This document shows, piece after piece, positions 45,229 through 54,346 of a stretch of DNA of 64,000 bases (its first letter is position 1; the number at the start of each line of letters is the position of its first letter). Position numbers and translations under genes: made by a program. The notes below the pieces were generated by a model. That model saw only the letters and a list, made by a program, of their open reading frames with translations, was not told where the DNA came from and did no database searches. The DNA comes from an uncultured Flavobacteriales bacterium (lineage in GTDB: Bacteria > Bacteroidota > Bacteroidia > Flavobacteriales_D > Sanyastnellaceae), in assembly GCA_913051865.1 (NCBI GenBank), contig CAJXHE010000001.1, positions 17,320 through 81,319 of the forward strand, given 5' to 3'.

Positions 45229-46650
45229 TTAGCGCTTAACTTGTTCTAGTTCTCCTTCGCTCGCTGCCACAAGTGTGCTTACTGTTCCGTCACCAGTGAC
45301 ATTGACTACCGTTCGACACATGTCAAGTATTCGGTCCACAGGGAATATGAGTGCAATCCAAGCGGGGTTAAGGCCCACACTTTCGAGTACAATGATCATC
45401 AGAACCAGGCCTGCGCTTGGAACGGCTGCTGCGCCTATAGATGCCAACGTGGCCGTCAGAACAATGATTGATTGTTGAGCGATACTGAGGTCCACCATAT
45501 GAAATTGGGCAAGTGCGACCACCGCGATCGCTTGATATAAACTTGTTCCATCCATATTTACTGTTGCGCCTATCGGAAGGACAAAGCTCGAGCTGCGTTC
45601 TGACACACCTAAGTTTTCCTCTACACATTTCATGGTGACGGGCAACGTGGCTACGGAGGAGGATGTGGAAAATGCGGTGATCTGAGCATCACGCATCCCC
45701 GACGTAAATTGCTTCCAGCTCATCTTCTTTACAAACAATGAGACAATGGCAGGGTAAACGATGAATGCCATGATGAAAAGGCCCAAAATAACGACAATAG
45801 AATAGTACAATAGAAATGTGAGAAGCTGTTGAAAATGTTCCGGATCGGAACCTGCAGCCTTCACGATTTGGCCTGCCATAAGCGCAAACACAAAGACGGG
45901 CATGGCCTTCATCACCACCCAAACCATTTGAATGAACACTTCATTCAATGCGTCTACAGCTTTGACAACTGTTTTCTTTTGTTCTTCTTTCAGTCCAGTG
46001 ACCACGATTCCGAAGAAGAGTGCAAAGAAGATGATTTGCAACATTTGCATGTCGCTTAAAGATTGAAAGATGTTTTTAGGAACAACATCGACCAAGGGTT
46101 GAAGAGGGCCGCTGTTTTTTGTGTTTTCAGCTTTGTTCAGCTTGTCGCTGACCCATTCGTTGTTGTCAGTGACTTCTCCTTGTATGAGCTCCACTTTTTC
46201 TGCAAATTCAGGCAATGCAGAAATGTTGATGCCATCTAGCCGCGTAATGTCATTGGCATCTCGCCAGAGCTCATATCTTATTCTGTTGTCCTCTCTAAGT
46301 GTTTCGCTTGCTTGTGTTCCTGGTTTGAAAATATTCACAAGTGTTAAGCCCACAATCACGGCAAACATGGTAGTCGTCAGGTAGATGGCCAATGTTTTAA
46401 TCCCCATCCGGCCAAGCTTTTTCATGTCTCCGAGACTCGCCACACCACTTATAATGCTGAATAGAACGAGCGGAACAGCAATGAGTTTCAATAGATTTAT
46501 GAAAATGTCACCGAAGGGTTGAATCCACTTTAGAGTAAATTCATTCCAGCCAAACGCCACGCTCATCCAGGCATATATCACACCAAGTATCAGACCTATA
46601 ATTACTTTCCAGTGTAACGCAAGTCCTTTGTTTGTAGATTCTTTGCTCAT
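45229..46650 (-). CDS. Dicarboxylate/amino acid:cation symporter (DAACS family)
   Basis: 473 residues. The reentrant-loop signature TAFSTSSSVATLPVTMKCVEENLGVSERSSSFVLPIGATVNMDGTSLYQAIAVV is intact, with the further SIGAAAVPSAGLVLMIIVLESVGLNPAWIALIFPVDRILDMCRTVVNVTGDGTVSTLVA that holds the substrate-binding Asp and Arg. These define GltP/GltT-type carriers of glutamate, aspartate or C4-dicarboxylates driven by H+ or Na+. A soluble insert at about residues 105-185 (rich in Glu/Asp/Asn) between TM helices is longer than in GltP. The end lies 9 bases before the OmpA-type gene on the same strand. Confidence 0.92.
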   Translation of the reverse strand: MSKESTNKGLALHWKVIIGLILGVIYAWMSVAFGWNEFTLKWIQPFGDIFINLLKLIAVPLVLFSIISGVASLGDMKKLGRMGIKTLAIYLTTTMFAVIVGLTLVNIFKPGTQASETLREDNRIRYELWRDANDITRLDGINISALPEFAEKVELIQGEVTDNNEWVSDKLNKAENTKNSGPLQPLVDVVPKNIFQSLSDMQMLQIIFFALFFGIVVTGLKEEQKKTVVKAVDALNEVFIQMVWVVMKAMPVFVFALMAGQIVKAAGSDPEHFQQLLTFLLYYSIVVILGLFIMAFIVYPAIVSLFVKKMSWKQFTSGMRDAQITAFSTSSSVATLPVTMKCVEENLGVSERSSSFVLPIGATVNMDGTSLYQAIAVVALAQFHMVDLSIAQQSIIVLTATLASIGAAAVPSAGLVLMIIVLESVGLNPAWIALIFPVDRILDMCRTVVNVTGDGTVSTLVAASEGELEQVKR

Positions 46651-46685
46651 TTTTCTTTTTCAATTCTTTAGTCCAGAGGCCGTGA

Positions 46686-47798
46686 TTAAACGTTCGTTTC
46701 TAAACGTGCAGATCTTTGCCTCAACAGATGGTCTCCCAAAACCAATGCAACCATTGCTTCAACGATTGGTACGGCGCGAGGAAGAACACAAGGATCGTGC
46801 CTTCCTTTTCCGCTTATCGTTATTTCTTCACTGTCTCGGTTAACTGTGTTTTGTTCTTTTATAATAGTAGAAACAGGCTTGAACCCGATTCTTAAAACGA
46901 TTTCTTCTCCATTAGAAATCCCGCCTTGAATGCCTCCACTTCTATTTGTTTCAGTATTGACACGGCCATTCGTGTCTGTTCTGAAGGCATCATTGTGTTC
47001 TGACCCTTTCATAAGTGTGCCACTGAATCCCGAGCCCACTTCAATGCCTTTTACCGCAGGGATGCTCATGAGTGCTTTTGCCAGATCTGCTTCGAGTTTG
47101 TCAAAAACAGGTTCACCCCATCCCGAAGGAACATTTTTTGCCACGACAACAATTGCACCTCCTAAGGTATCACCTGTCTTTTTAACATCTTCAATCTTCT
47201 GAATCATTCTGTCAGCGACTTCCTTTGAGGGACATCTTACGATGTTCTCGTCAATCACAGATCTCTCAAAAAAAGCAGGAGGGAAGGGGACTGAGATATT
47301 GTGTACTCTTTCAACATAGGCGCTTATCTCAACTTTGCTTGCTGCAAATAGAAGTTGTTTTGCAATGGCGCCTCCCACAACTCTACACGCGGTTTCTCGT
47401 GCGGAAGATCTCCCACCGCCCCGAATATCTCTTAGGCCATATTTGGCTTCATAGGTGTAATCGGCATGTGAGGGTCTGTATGCGTTTTTTAGGTAAGCGT
47501 AGTCTTTGCTTTTTGCATCTTTATTCTTAATGCCAAACCCGATAGGAGTTCCCGTACTGATTAAAGAGTCATGTTCGTTTTTGATGACGCCAGAAAGAAT
47601 GTCGACAATATCGTGTTCTTTCCGAGCCGTAGTGAGGTGAGATGTGCCAGGCTTGCGGCGGTCTAGATCATCTTGAATCGACTCAATATCAATGATTAAC
47701 CCCGACGGCACCCCATCAAGAATGCCTCCGATAGAAGCCCCGTGAGATTCGCCGAACGTGGTTATTTGTAAGAGCTTGCCAAAAGTATTGCCTGCCAT
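46686..47798 (-). CDS. aroC: Chorismate synthase
   Basis: The track start is a TTG (47807); the ATG at 47798 gives [34 protein letters not shown], the family N-terminus with signature 1, leaving 370 residues. Other motifs: [29 protein letters not shown] (signature 2), the FMN site region and [46 protein letters not shown] (signature 3). AroC makes chorismate from EPSP with reduced FMN. The gene is divergent from hutI; their ATG codons are 26 bases apart in a mirrored promoter. Confidence 0.97.
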   Translation of the reverse strand: MAGNTFGKLLQITTFGESHGASIGGILDGVPSGLIIDIESIQDDLDRRKPGTSHLTTARKEHDIVDILSGVIKNEHDSLISTGTPIGFGIKNKDAKSKDYAYLKNAYRPSHADYTYEAKYGLRDIRGGGRSSARETACRVVGGAIAKQLLFAASKVEISAYVERVHNISVPFPPAFFERSVIDENIVRCPSKEVADRMIQKIEDVKKTGDTLGGAIVVVAKNVPSGWGEPVFDKLEADLAKALMSIPAVKGIEVGSGFSGTLMKGSEHNDAFRTDTNGRVNTETNRSGGIQGGISNGEEIVLRIGFKPVSTIIKEQNTVNRDSEEITISGKGRHDPCVLPRAVPIVEAMVALVLGDHLLRQRSARLETNV

Positions 47799-47827
47799 AG
47801 CCTGCAAGATATAACTTGCAGCCTATG
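47796..47827. promoter_or_regulatory. Mirrored divergent promoter of aroC and hutI
   Basis: A 32-base inverted repeat: CATAGCCTGCAAG and CTTGCAGCCTATG match in 12 of 13 positions around ATATAA. The inner arms (CTGCAAG/CTTGCAG) are perfect. The two ATG codons are the outer ends of the arms. Boxes TATCTTGC (minus) and TAACTTGC (plus) each end 5 bases before their ATG; a TTG is found 21 bases upstream of the hutI box (47788-47790). Confidence 0.6.
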
Positions 47828-49081
47828 CAAACACTCTTTAAAGACATCAAAGGATTGGTCGGTTGTTACAAAACCTCACCACCTTACTTGGCTGGATCTG
47901 ATATGAAGCAGTTTCCCGTACATGAAAATGCATGGATGACAGTTGAGGGTAAGAAAATAACGGGATTTGGGCCCATGTCAGAATGTCCCAAATGTGACGG
48001 TGAAACGGTTGTATGTTCAGGTCGCTACATTCTCCCTTCTTGGTGCGACAGTCACTCTCACCTTGTATATGCTGATGACAGAGCAGGTGAGTTTCTCGAT
48101 CGGTTAAGAGGATTGACATACGAAGAGATCGCAGCAAAAGGAGGTGGGATACTCAACTCAGCACGTGCATTACAGAAATTGCCTGAAGATGTTCTCTTTG
48201 ATATGTCACTCGATCGCCTTCTAGATGTTATCAAGCTGGGTGTAGGTGCGCTAGAGATTAAATCGGGTTATGGTCTTACGCTCAAAGCAGAGCGCAAGAT
48301 GTTAAGGGTGATTAAGCGTCTGAAGTCTGTGTCACCCATTCCACTTAAGTCCACCTTTCTTGGGTGTCATGCAGTCCCTGCTGAGTTCGACAATTCGTCA
48401 GACTACACCACGCACGTCATTGAGGATATGCTTCCAGAGTTTGTCTCGGAAGGGCTTGTGGATTATGTGGATGTTTTTTGCGAAACCGGCTACTTCTCAC
48501 TGGCGGATACACAGCGAATCATAGAGGCTGCTACGAAATTAGGTATTAAATCTAAAGTTCATGTTAATCAGTTTAATATACTAGGTGGGGTGGAGTTATG
48601 CGTTAATGGTAATTCGCTGAGTGTTGATCATTTAGAAGTCATCAGCGATGCAGATATTGCCGCTCTGAAAACAACGCTTTCAAAAGACAGAAACCATCCT
48701 ACTTTTCCTGTTGCTCTTCCGCTTTGCTCTCACTTTTTAGGCCTTCCATATACGCCAGGCCGTCAACTTGTCGATGCAGGTCTCCCTCTTGTGCTCGCAA
48801 CAGATCACAACCCTGGGACATCACCCTCAGGAGATATGACTGAAGTGGTACGTCTCGGGTCTTTGAAGATGGGGCTGGAGCCTATAGAGGCGATCGCTGC
48901 GGCAACTTTGAATGGCGCAGCAGCAATGGCGCTTTCAGATTCAGTGGGTACACTCTCATTGGGGAAGCGTGCAAATTTTATTTTAACCCGTGAAATGAGT
49001 GGCTTAGAGGAAATCCCTTACCGATTTAATGACGTCGTTGTTGAAAAGGTGTATGTGAATGGTGAAGTTTGGTTGGGCTAA
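47825..49081 (+). CDS. hutI: Imidazolonepropionase
   Basis: The ATG at 47825 is preferred over the track TTG at 47816, giving 418 residues. HutI opens the imidazolone ring to N-formimino-L-glutamate. Metal site SHSHLVYADDRAGEFLDRLRGLTYEEIAAKGGGILNSARAL is the family hallmark, with ALEIKSGYGLTLKAERKMLRVIK, STFLGCHAVPAEF, KVHVNQFNILGGV and ATDHNPGTSPSGDM later. Divergent from aroC and 29 bases upstream of ftcD in the same direction. hutU is not in the window. Confidence 0.97.
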   Translation: MQTLFKDIKGLVGCYKTSPPYLAGSDMKQFPVHENAWMTVEGKKITGFGPMSECPKCDGETVVCSGRYILPSWCDSHSHLVYADDRAGEFLDRLRGLTYEEIAAKGGGILNSARALQKLPEDVLFDMSLDRLLDVIKLGVGALEIKSGYGLTLKAERKMLRVIKRLKSVSPIPLKSTFLGCHAVPAEFDNSSDYTTHVIEDMLPEFVSEGLVDYVDVFCETGYFSLADTQRIIEAATKLGIKSKVHVNQFNILGGVELCVNGNSLSVDHLEVISDADIAALKTTLSKDRNHPTFPVALPLCSHFLGLPYTPGRQLVDAGLPLVLATDHNPGTSPSGDMTEVVRLGSLKMGLEPIEAIAAATLNGAAAMALSDSVGTLSLGKRANFILTREMSGLEEIPYRFNDVVVEKVYVNGEVWLG

Positions 49082-49110
49082 ATCTACATCTTGTGTGTTA
49101 GTTTTACTTC

Positions 49111-50802
49111 ATGCAAAGACTCATTGAATGTGTTCCTAATATTTCTGAAGGACGTCGTCCTGAAATAATCAATGCTGTAACCTCAGTTGTAGAGACTGTA
49201 GAGGGGTGTAGGCTACTAGATGTTGATCCAGGAAAAAGCACGAATCGTACAGTTATAACTTTTGTCGGTCCACCAGAAACAATTGGTGAAGCAGCATTCC
49301 GTGTCATAGAAAAGGCCGCTGAGCTTATCGATATGTCGAAACACGCTGGGGAACATCCTCGGATGGGTGCTACAGACGTATGTCCTTTTGTTCCCATCTC
49401 TGGAGTTACGATGGAAGATTGTATTCAAATAGCGCATGCCTTAGGCAAACGTGTGGGAGAGGAGTTGGGGATACCCGGATACCATTATGAATCTGCAGCC
49501 CACACCCCAGAACGTAAAAACCTTGCTTTTTGCAGAAAAGGGGAGTATGAAGGGTTAGAAAAACTGTCATCGGATGAGTTTCGACCAGATTTCGGCCCCA
49601 CGGCGTTCAATGATCGCGCTCAAAAAACGGGAGCAACCGCGATTGGCGCACGTGATTTCCTTATTGCGTACAACATCAATATTAACTCAACTTCTTCTCG
49701 ACGTGCGAACGCGATTGCCTTTGATATTCGAGAAGCAGGTAGAATGAAGCGCGAAGGGGGGAAGATTTCAGGTAAAATTATCAAGGATGCAAATGGTGCG
49801 CCACTTCGTGAACCTGGGACGCTCAAGTCTGTGAAAGGAATAGGATGGTATATAGAAGAATATGGAATTGCTCAGCTATCCTTAAACCTAACAGATATTC
49901 ATGTGACTCCGACTCATGTTGCATTTGACGAAGCGTGTTCAAAAGCCCAAGACCGTGGGATTCGTGTCACTGGTTCAGAACTTGTAGGTCTTGTTCCTTT
50001 AAAAGTAATGACGGACGCAGCAGATTACTTCCTGCGTAAACAACAAAGATCTACGGGGGTATCGGAATCTGAAAAGATTAAGATTGCCATTAAATCCCTT
50101 GGTCTGGATGATTTGGCACCATTTAATCCAGATGAACGAATCATCGAATATTTAATAGGTGGTCTTGGTACATTCCCGCTTCTTGAAAAAAACTTGCGAG
50201 AATTTTCTAACGAAACGGCTTCCGAATCACCTGCCCCAGGAGGAGGTTCCATTGCGGCTTATTCCGGTGCCCTTGGGACAGCGCTTTCTACAATGGTCGC
50301 TAACCTAAGTGCAAACAAACGCGGATGGGATGATCGTTGGGAGGAGTTCAGTAACTGGGCTGACAAAGGCCAAAGTTTCCATACGCGTTTGCTCGCGTTA
50401 GTCGATGCCGACACAGCAGCGTTTAACGGAATCATGGATGCCTATGGTCTTCCTAAATCAACAGATGACCAGAAGTTAACGCGTGATCAAGCGATACAGA
50501 CCGCGACAAAACACGCCATTGAGATCCCAATGCAAGTGGCGGAGGTCGCTCATGACGCTTTCGAGGTCGCTGAAGCCATGGCAGACTTTGGCAATCCAAA
50601 CTCCATTACCGATGCAGGCGTTGGCGCCATGTGCCTTAGAACAGCTGTTCTTGGCGCTATTCTCAACGCGAGAGTTAACACAGCTGATCTGAATGACAAG
50701 GTGTATGTGGCGGCTGTTCTTTCTCGATGTGAAACACTTATCTCGAGCGTAACATCTCGTGAGGCTGCAGTTTTGGCGCGTGTCGATGCGTTGTTGAGAT
50801 AG
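49111..50802 (+). CDS. ftcD: Glutamate formiminotransferase / formiminotetrahydrofolate cyclodeaminase fusion
   Basis: 563 residues, bifunctional. Residues 1-320 are the formiminotransferase (MQRLIECVPNISEGRRPEIINAV, GRRP typical, and LDVDPGKSTNRTVITFVGPPE, HPRMGATDVCPFVPISGVTMEDC), which transfers the formimino group of N-formiminoglutamate to tetrahydrofolate. Residues about 350-563 are the cyclodeaminase (SPAPGGGSIAAYSGALGTALSTMVANLSANK, FNGIMDAYGLPK, GNPNSITDAGVGAMCLR), which releases ammonia to give methenyl-THF. The fusion is as in animals and in many Bacteroidota. It completes histidine degradation together with hutI; a strong terminator follows. Confidence 0.96.
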   Translation: MQRLIECVPNISEGRRPEIINAVTSVVETVEGCRLLDVDPGKSTNRTVITFVGPPETIGEAAFRVIEKAAELIDMSKHAGEHPRMGATDVCPFVPISGVTMEDCIQIAHALGKRVGEELGIPGYHYESAAHTPERKNLAFCRKGEYEGLEKLSSDEFRPDFGPTAFNDRAQKTGATAIGARDFLIAYNININSTSSRRANAIAFDIREAGRMKREGGKISGKIIKDANGAPLREPGTLKSVKGIGWYIEEYGIAQLSLNLTDIHVTPTHVAFDEACSKAQDRGIRVTGSELVGLVPLKVMTDAADYFLRKQQRSTGVSESEKIKIAIKSLGLDDLAPFNPDERIIEYLIGGLGTFPLLEKNLREFSNETASESPAPGGGSIAAYSGALGTALSTMVANLSANKRGWDDRWEEFSNWADKGQSFHTRLLALVDADTAAFNGIMDAYGLPKSTDDQKLTRDQAIQTATKHAIEIPMQVAEVAHDAFEVAEAMADFGNPNSITDAGVGAMCLRTAVLGAILNARVNTADLNDKVYVAAVLSRCETLISSVTSREAAVLARVDALLR

Positions 50803-50826
50803 TCCATCTTACGTTTATTCGACAAT

Positions 50827-50862
50827 AAAAAAGCCGTCTCCTCAAAAGGGACGGCTTTTTTT
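50827..50862. terminator. Bidirectional terminator between ftcD and rplS
   Basis: AAAAAAGCCGTC and GACGGCTTTTTTT form a 12-base stem with T tracts on both strands, so it can end both the ftcD and the convergent rplS transcripts. Confidence 0.92.
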
Positions 50863-50900
50863 ACATTTATGAAAATGTATAAAGTTGTCTCGGTCGCTGA

Positions 50901-51248
50901 TTACATACGGCGCTCTTTAATACGCGCTGACTTACCAGTTAAGTTACGGATGTAGAATATTCTAGCTCTGCGAACAACGCCGTACTTGTTGACAACAATG
51001 CTGTCAATATGTGGGCTGTTGATAGGGAATATTCTTTCTACACCGATGCTGCTTGACATCTTGCGTACAGTAAAAGTCTCAGTCATTCCAAAACCTCGGC
51101 GTTGTAACACGACACCTTGGAAAGCTTGTAGACGTTCCTTTTTACCCTCTGTAATTTTGACGGTTATGGTCACTGTGTCTCCAGCACCAAACTTTGGCCA
51201 CTCACGTGCCTCAACCATCTTATTTGAAATCTCCTTAATGCGCTCCAT
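50901..51248 (-). CDS. rplS: 50S ribosomal protein L19
   Basis: 115 residues, the usual size. The protein is identified by FGAGDTVTITVKITEGKKERLQAFQGVVLQRRGFGMTETFTVRKMSSSIGVERIFPINSPHIDSIVVNKYGVVRRARIFYIRNLTGKSARIKERR. It lies at the 30S/50S interface in the ribosome. It follows trmD by 78 bases on the same strand as in the common rpsP-rimM-trmD-rplS order, although rpsP and rimM are not here. An imperfect -7 box (TAATATTG) lies in the gap with trmD. Confidence 0.98.
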   Translation of the reverse strand: MERIKEISNKMVEAREWPKFGAGDTVTITVKITEGKKERLQAFQGVVLQRRGFGMTETFTVRKMSSSIGVERIFPINSPHIDSIVVNKYGVVRRARIFYIRNLTGKSARIKERRM

Positions 51249-51326
51249 TATAATATTCTTAAGCCCGTCTAAATTCAGTTTGCAATATTACGAATAAATT
51301 CAGTACGCTCGGCATAAAATGTAACT

Positions 51327-52004
51327 TTATCCGAGAAGTAAATCTGGACGTCTCTCTTGGGTTCGTTTTAGCGCTTGATCTTCCTCCCATTTTTGGATTT
51401 TTGCATGGTCTCCACTCAGCAATACTTCGGGGACTTTTAAGCCTTGGTATTCTGCAGGTCTTGTGTAAACTGGCGGCGCCAATAATCCGTCTTGGAAAGA
51501 ATCAGTCAGTGCACTCATTTCGTCTCCAATCACACCGGGGACTAGCCTTACAATGGCATCTGTCAATACTGCAGCGCCCAGTTCGCCACCACTTAATACA
51601 TAGTCGCCAATCGATATTTCGAGTGTTACGAATTTGTCTCTGAGCCTTTGGTCTATTCCTTTATAGTGACCACAAATCATCAATATGTTTCCACAAAGAG
51701 ACAGTTGATTAACACGACTTTGTGCTAGTCTTTCCCCATCAGGTGTCAAAAAAATCACCTCATTGTAGACCCTTTGTGTTTGTAAATCCTCAATTGCATC
51801 GTGTATGGGTTGGATTGCGAGCACCATTCCCGCCGCCCCACCAAATGGCGTGTCATCCACTCTTTTATGCTTGTCCTTTGAGTATTTACGGATATCGTGT
51901 AAATGAACTTCCACTAGCCCTTTCTCTATACCGCGTTTCACGATGCTTTCTGCAAAAGGCCCATTTAAAAGTCCTGGCAGTACTGTTAGGATATCTATTC
52001 TCAC
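51327..52004 (-). CDS. trmD: tRNA (guanine-N1)-methyltransferase
   Basis: 225 residues with a GTG start. TrmD methylates G37 of tRNAs next to the anticodon to prevent frameshifting. Family features: MRIDILTVLPGLLNGPFAESIVKRGIEKGLVEVHLHDIRKYSKDKHKRVDDTPFGGAAGMVLAIQPI and the trefoil-knot SAM site ICGHYKGIDQRLRDKFVTLEISIGDYVLSGGELGAAVLTDAIVRLVPGVIGDE. Length normal. Its start codon is fixed by TACCTTTG 4 bases before it, with a TTTTTG element 21 bases upstream. Upstream of rplS in the same direction. Confidence 0.97.
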   Translation of the reverse strand: MRIDILTVLPGLLNGPFAESIVKRGIEKGLVEVHLHDIRKYSKDKHKRVDDTPFGGAAGMVLAIQPIHDAIEDLQTQRVYNEVIFLTPDGERLAQSRVNQLSLCGNILMICGHYKGIDQRLRDKFVTLEISIGDYVLSGGELGAAVLTDAIVRLVPGVIGDEMSALTDSFQDGLLAPPVYTRPAEYQGLKVPEVLLSGDHAKIQKWEEDQALKRTQERRPDLLLG

Positions 52005-52008
52005 GCAG

Positions 52009-52043
52009 CAAAGGTACTATTTAATAAATATGGAAAACAAAAA
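52009..52043 (-). promoter_or_regulatory. trmD promoter (-33 and -7 elements)
   Basis: The minus strand reads TTTTTG, 21 bases, then TACCTTTG, ending 4 bases before the GTG start. This is the most complete Bacteroidota sigma-A promoter in the window. The TTTTTG is also the T tract of the terminator of the upstream peptidase gene. Confidence 0.75.
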
Positions 52044-52074
52044 CCCCGAATGATCATTAAATCATTCGGGGTTT
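52038..52074 (-). terminator. Terminator of the S46 peptidase gene
   Basis: A perfect 14-base stem (AAACCCCGAATGAT / ATCATTCGGGGTTT) with a six-base loop, followed on the minus strand by TTTTTG and further T residues. It lies 26 bases after the stop of the leftward peptidase gene. Confidence 0.92.
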
Positions 52075-52099
52075 CCACAATTTAATGAGGAGTAATGTT

Positions 52100-54325
52100 T
52101 TATTCTTTATAACCAGCAGGGTCAGAGATTGTGCTGGTTTCAGATGAAGGCTCGGCTCCTTCGTTTTCCCAAACCAAGTCAAGCTCATCAATAATGTTTG
52201 TCGCACCCGCAAATTTATCTACGATCCACAAAACATATCTGATGTCCACAGAAATCGTTCGTTGCAGGGATGGCTCAAACGCGATGTCTCCGCTCATTGC
52301 TTCCCAGTTTCCGTCAAAAGCTAGCCCAATCAGGTCGCCATTTGCATTCATCACGGGAGACCCAGAGTTTCCACCAGTAATATCTGTTCCGTGTAAGAAG
52401 CAAATAACCAGTTCTCCGCTTTCATCCACATATTGACCGTAATCTCTGGCCATAAGAAGTTCTTCCAATCTAGCAGGTACGATAAACTCAGGATCTGTGT
52501 TGTCCATTTTCTGTAGAATTCCATTTGCCGTTGTCACGAAGTCGTATTGTACTGCGTCAGCAGGTGAATAGTCTCCCACAGGCCCATAGGTACAACGCAT
52601 TGTAGAGTTCGCATCTGGATAGAACGCTTTGTTCGGTTGCATTTCACGGAGTCCTTTTACAAACAATCGGTAACCTCGATCGTACTTGTCTTGTGCATTA
52701 CTCTCCATTGATCCAAAGTATGTTTGTAGAATACTCATCGCTGCATTGACAGCAAGGTCTTTGTTTAATGCTTTTTCAGAAGGATTCGCGATAAAGTTCC
52801 GTGCAGTTTCTTCATTGACTAGAAAGCTGTTTGCATACATCTTTGTCGCGTAACGCTTGATGCTTCCCTTGTACTTCTTGTTGACATTCGCAAAGAACGA
52901 AGGCAAGTTCTCAGGAGCGATGTCTGTTTGGTACTTCGTCATGAGGTTAATAAACAAGTCGCGGTCAGTGGCCATGTCATAATCCTTGAAGAAATCGTCA
53001 CACAATCCTGAAAGTCTTGCTTTTGTTGCGGCAATTTGATCTGCATCCTCTGAGAATAAACCTGGAGCTGTTCTTCCAAATCGTACGGCAAACAATGTGA
53101 TGTCTGAACCGATTAAGCCAGCTTCTAGCGCGTATGCGTCAGCTTTTGCAGTCGCATCAGTTGCAACGTAATACGCTTCAATGAGATTTAATGCGTCGCC
53201 ATACTCTGCTTCTAACTCTGGTGAAGAGGTCGCCCAAGATGAGAATCGCGCTTCAATCGCTTCCTTTTGACTTTGAACATCAAGTGCTTTAAGTCCTTTA
53301 GATTGTCCGATATAGTATTTCCAGTAATTTGCTGTTTGGGCATATTTAGCGGCATACTTAATACGCACACCAAGGTCTTCGTCCATATGCGATTTCATTG
53401 TTTTTAATTTAAGATCGCGAACATCCACAACACTCGGGTTATTAAGCGCCAGTGCTTGTTCGATTCCCCAACTGCTGAGAAAACGGTCAGTACTTCCAGG
53501 GTATCCCATGACCATGGTGAAATCGCCTTGGTCTACACCATCCATGCTGATTTTTAAGTGTCGCTTGGGAGTGTATGGTATGTTAGATTCCGAATAATCA
53601 GCAGGGTTGTTGTCTGCATCGGCATAAATTCTCAACATTGAGAAGTCCCCCGTATGACGTGGCCACATCCAGTTGTCTGTGTCGCCTCCGTACTTTCCAA
53701 CACTCTCCGGTGGCGCTCCAACCAATCGGATGTCTCGGTATGTGTTGTAGATAAACATGTAAAATTCGTTGCCATAGTAGAAGCTTTTCACCTCGTAGTC
53801 ATACCCGTGAACATCCGCGTCAGCGTATTCAATGTTGATTTCGTTTTGAGTCGTTTTTATCGCTTGATTTCGATCATCCTCACTCATGTCGTTTGTAACG
53901 TTTGCAAGAACACGGTCTGTGATGTCATCGATGCGGACAAGGAAACTGACCTCAAATCCTTCAATGTTCATTTCTTGGTCTTTACTTAAAGCGAAAAACC
54001 CATCCGTTAAGTAATCGTTCTCAGGTGAACTGAAACCTTGAATAGCGCCGTATGCACAGTGGTGATTTGTTAAGACAAGACCTTGAGAAGAGATGACTTC
54101 CGCAGTACAACTTCCGCCGTTAAGTCTAATAATGGCATCTTTGAGAGAAGCGTTGTTGATGTCATAGATGTCGTCAGCGTCCAGACGGAATCCGGAGTTT
54201 TGCATGGATTCTTCATTGATTTCTTCTAAAGTGTGCATGAGCCACATCCCCTCTTGAGCCTGGGTTGTAGGAGCAAGTAGGATTGCTGTTAACGCAATAA
54301 ATGCGATTGAGAAAATACGTTTCAT
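52100..54325 (-). CDS. S46 family dipeptidyl-peptidase (DPP7 type)
   Basis: 741 residues. Signal peptide MKRIFSIAFIALTAILLAPTTQAQ, then EGMWLMHTLEEI. The chymotrypsin-like catalytic triad is visible: His in GLVLTNHHCAYGAIQ, Asp in DTDNWMWPRHTGDF and Ser in TGGNSGSPVMNANGDLIGLAFDGNW. Eighteen residues after the catalytic Ser is Gly, equivalent to Gly673 of P. gingivalis DPP7 (Arg in the Asp/Glu-specific DPP11), so a broad or hydrophobic P1 specificity is expected. It cleaves dipeptides from N-termini in the periplasm, feeding peptide catabolism. Single leftward gene with its own terminator. Confidence 0.94.
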   Translation of the reverse strand: MKRIFSIAFIALTAILLAPTTQAQEGMWLMHTLEEINEESMQNSGFRLDADDIYDINNASLKDAIIRLNGGSCTAEVISSQGLVLTNHHCAYGAIQGFSSPENDYLTDGFFALSKDQEMNIEGFEVSFLVRIDDITDRVLANVTNDMSEDDRNQAIKTTQNEINIEYADADVHGYDYEVKSFYYGNEFYMFIYNTYRDIRLVGAPPESVGKYGGDTDNWMWPRHTGDFSMLRIYADADNNPADYSESNIPYTPKRHLKISMDGVDQGDFTMVMGYPGSTDRFLSSWGIEQALALNNPSVVDVRDLKLKTMKSHMDEDLGVRIKYAAKYAQTANYWKYYIGQSKGLKALDVQSQKEAIEARFSSWATSSPELEAEYGDALNLIEAYYVATDATAKADAYALEAGLIGSDITLFAVRFGRTAPGLFSEDADQIAATKARLSGLCDDFFKDYDMATDRDLFINLMTKYQTDIAPENLPSFFANVNKKYKGSIKRYATKMYANSFLVNEETARNFIANPSEKALNKDLAVNAAMSILQTYFGSMESNAQDKYDRGYRLFVKGLREMQPNKAFYPDANSTMRCTYGPVGDYSPADAVQYDFVTTANGILQKMDNTDPEFIVPARLEELLMARDYGQYVDESGELVICFLHGTDITGGNSGSPVMNANGDLIGLAFDGNWEAMSGDIAFEPSLQRTISVDIRYVLWIVDKFAGATNIIDELDLVWENEGAEPSSETSTISDPAGYKE

Positions 54326-54346
54326 TTATAGGGTGTTAAATTTATA

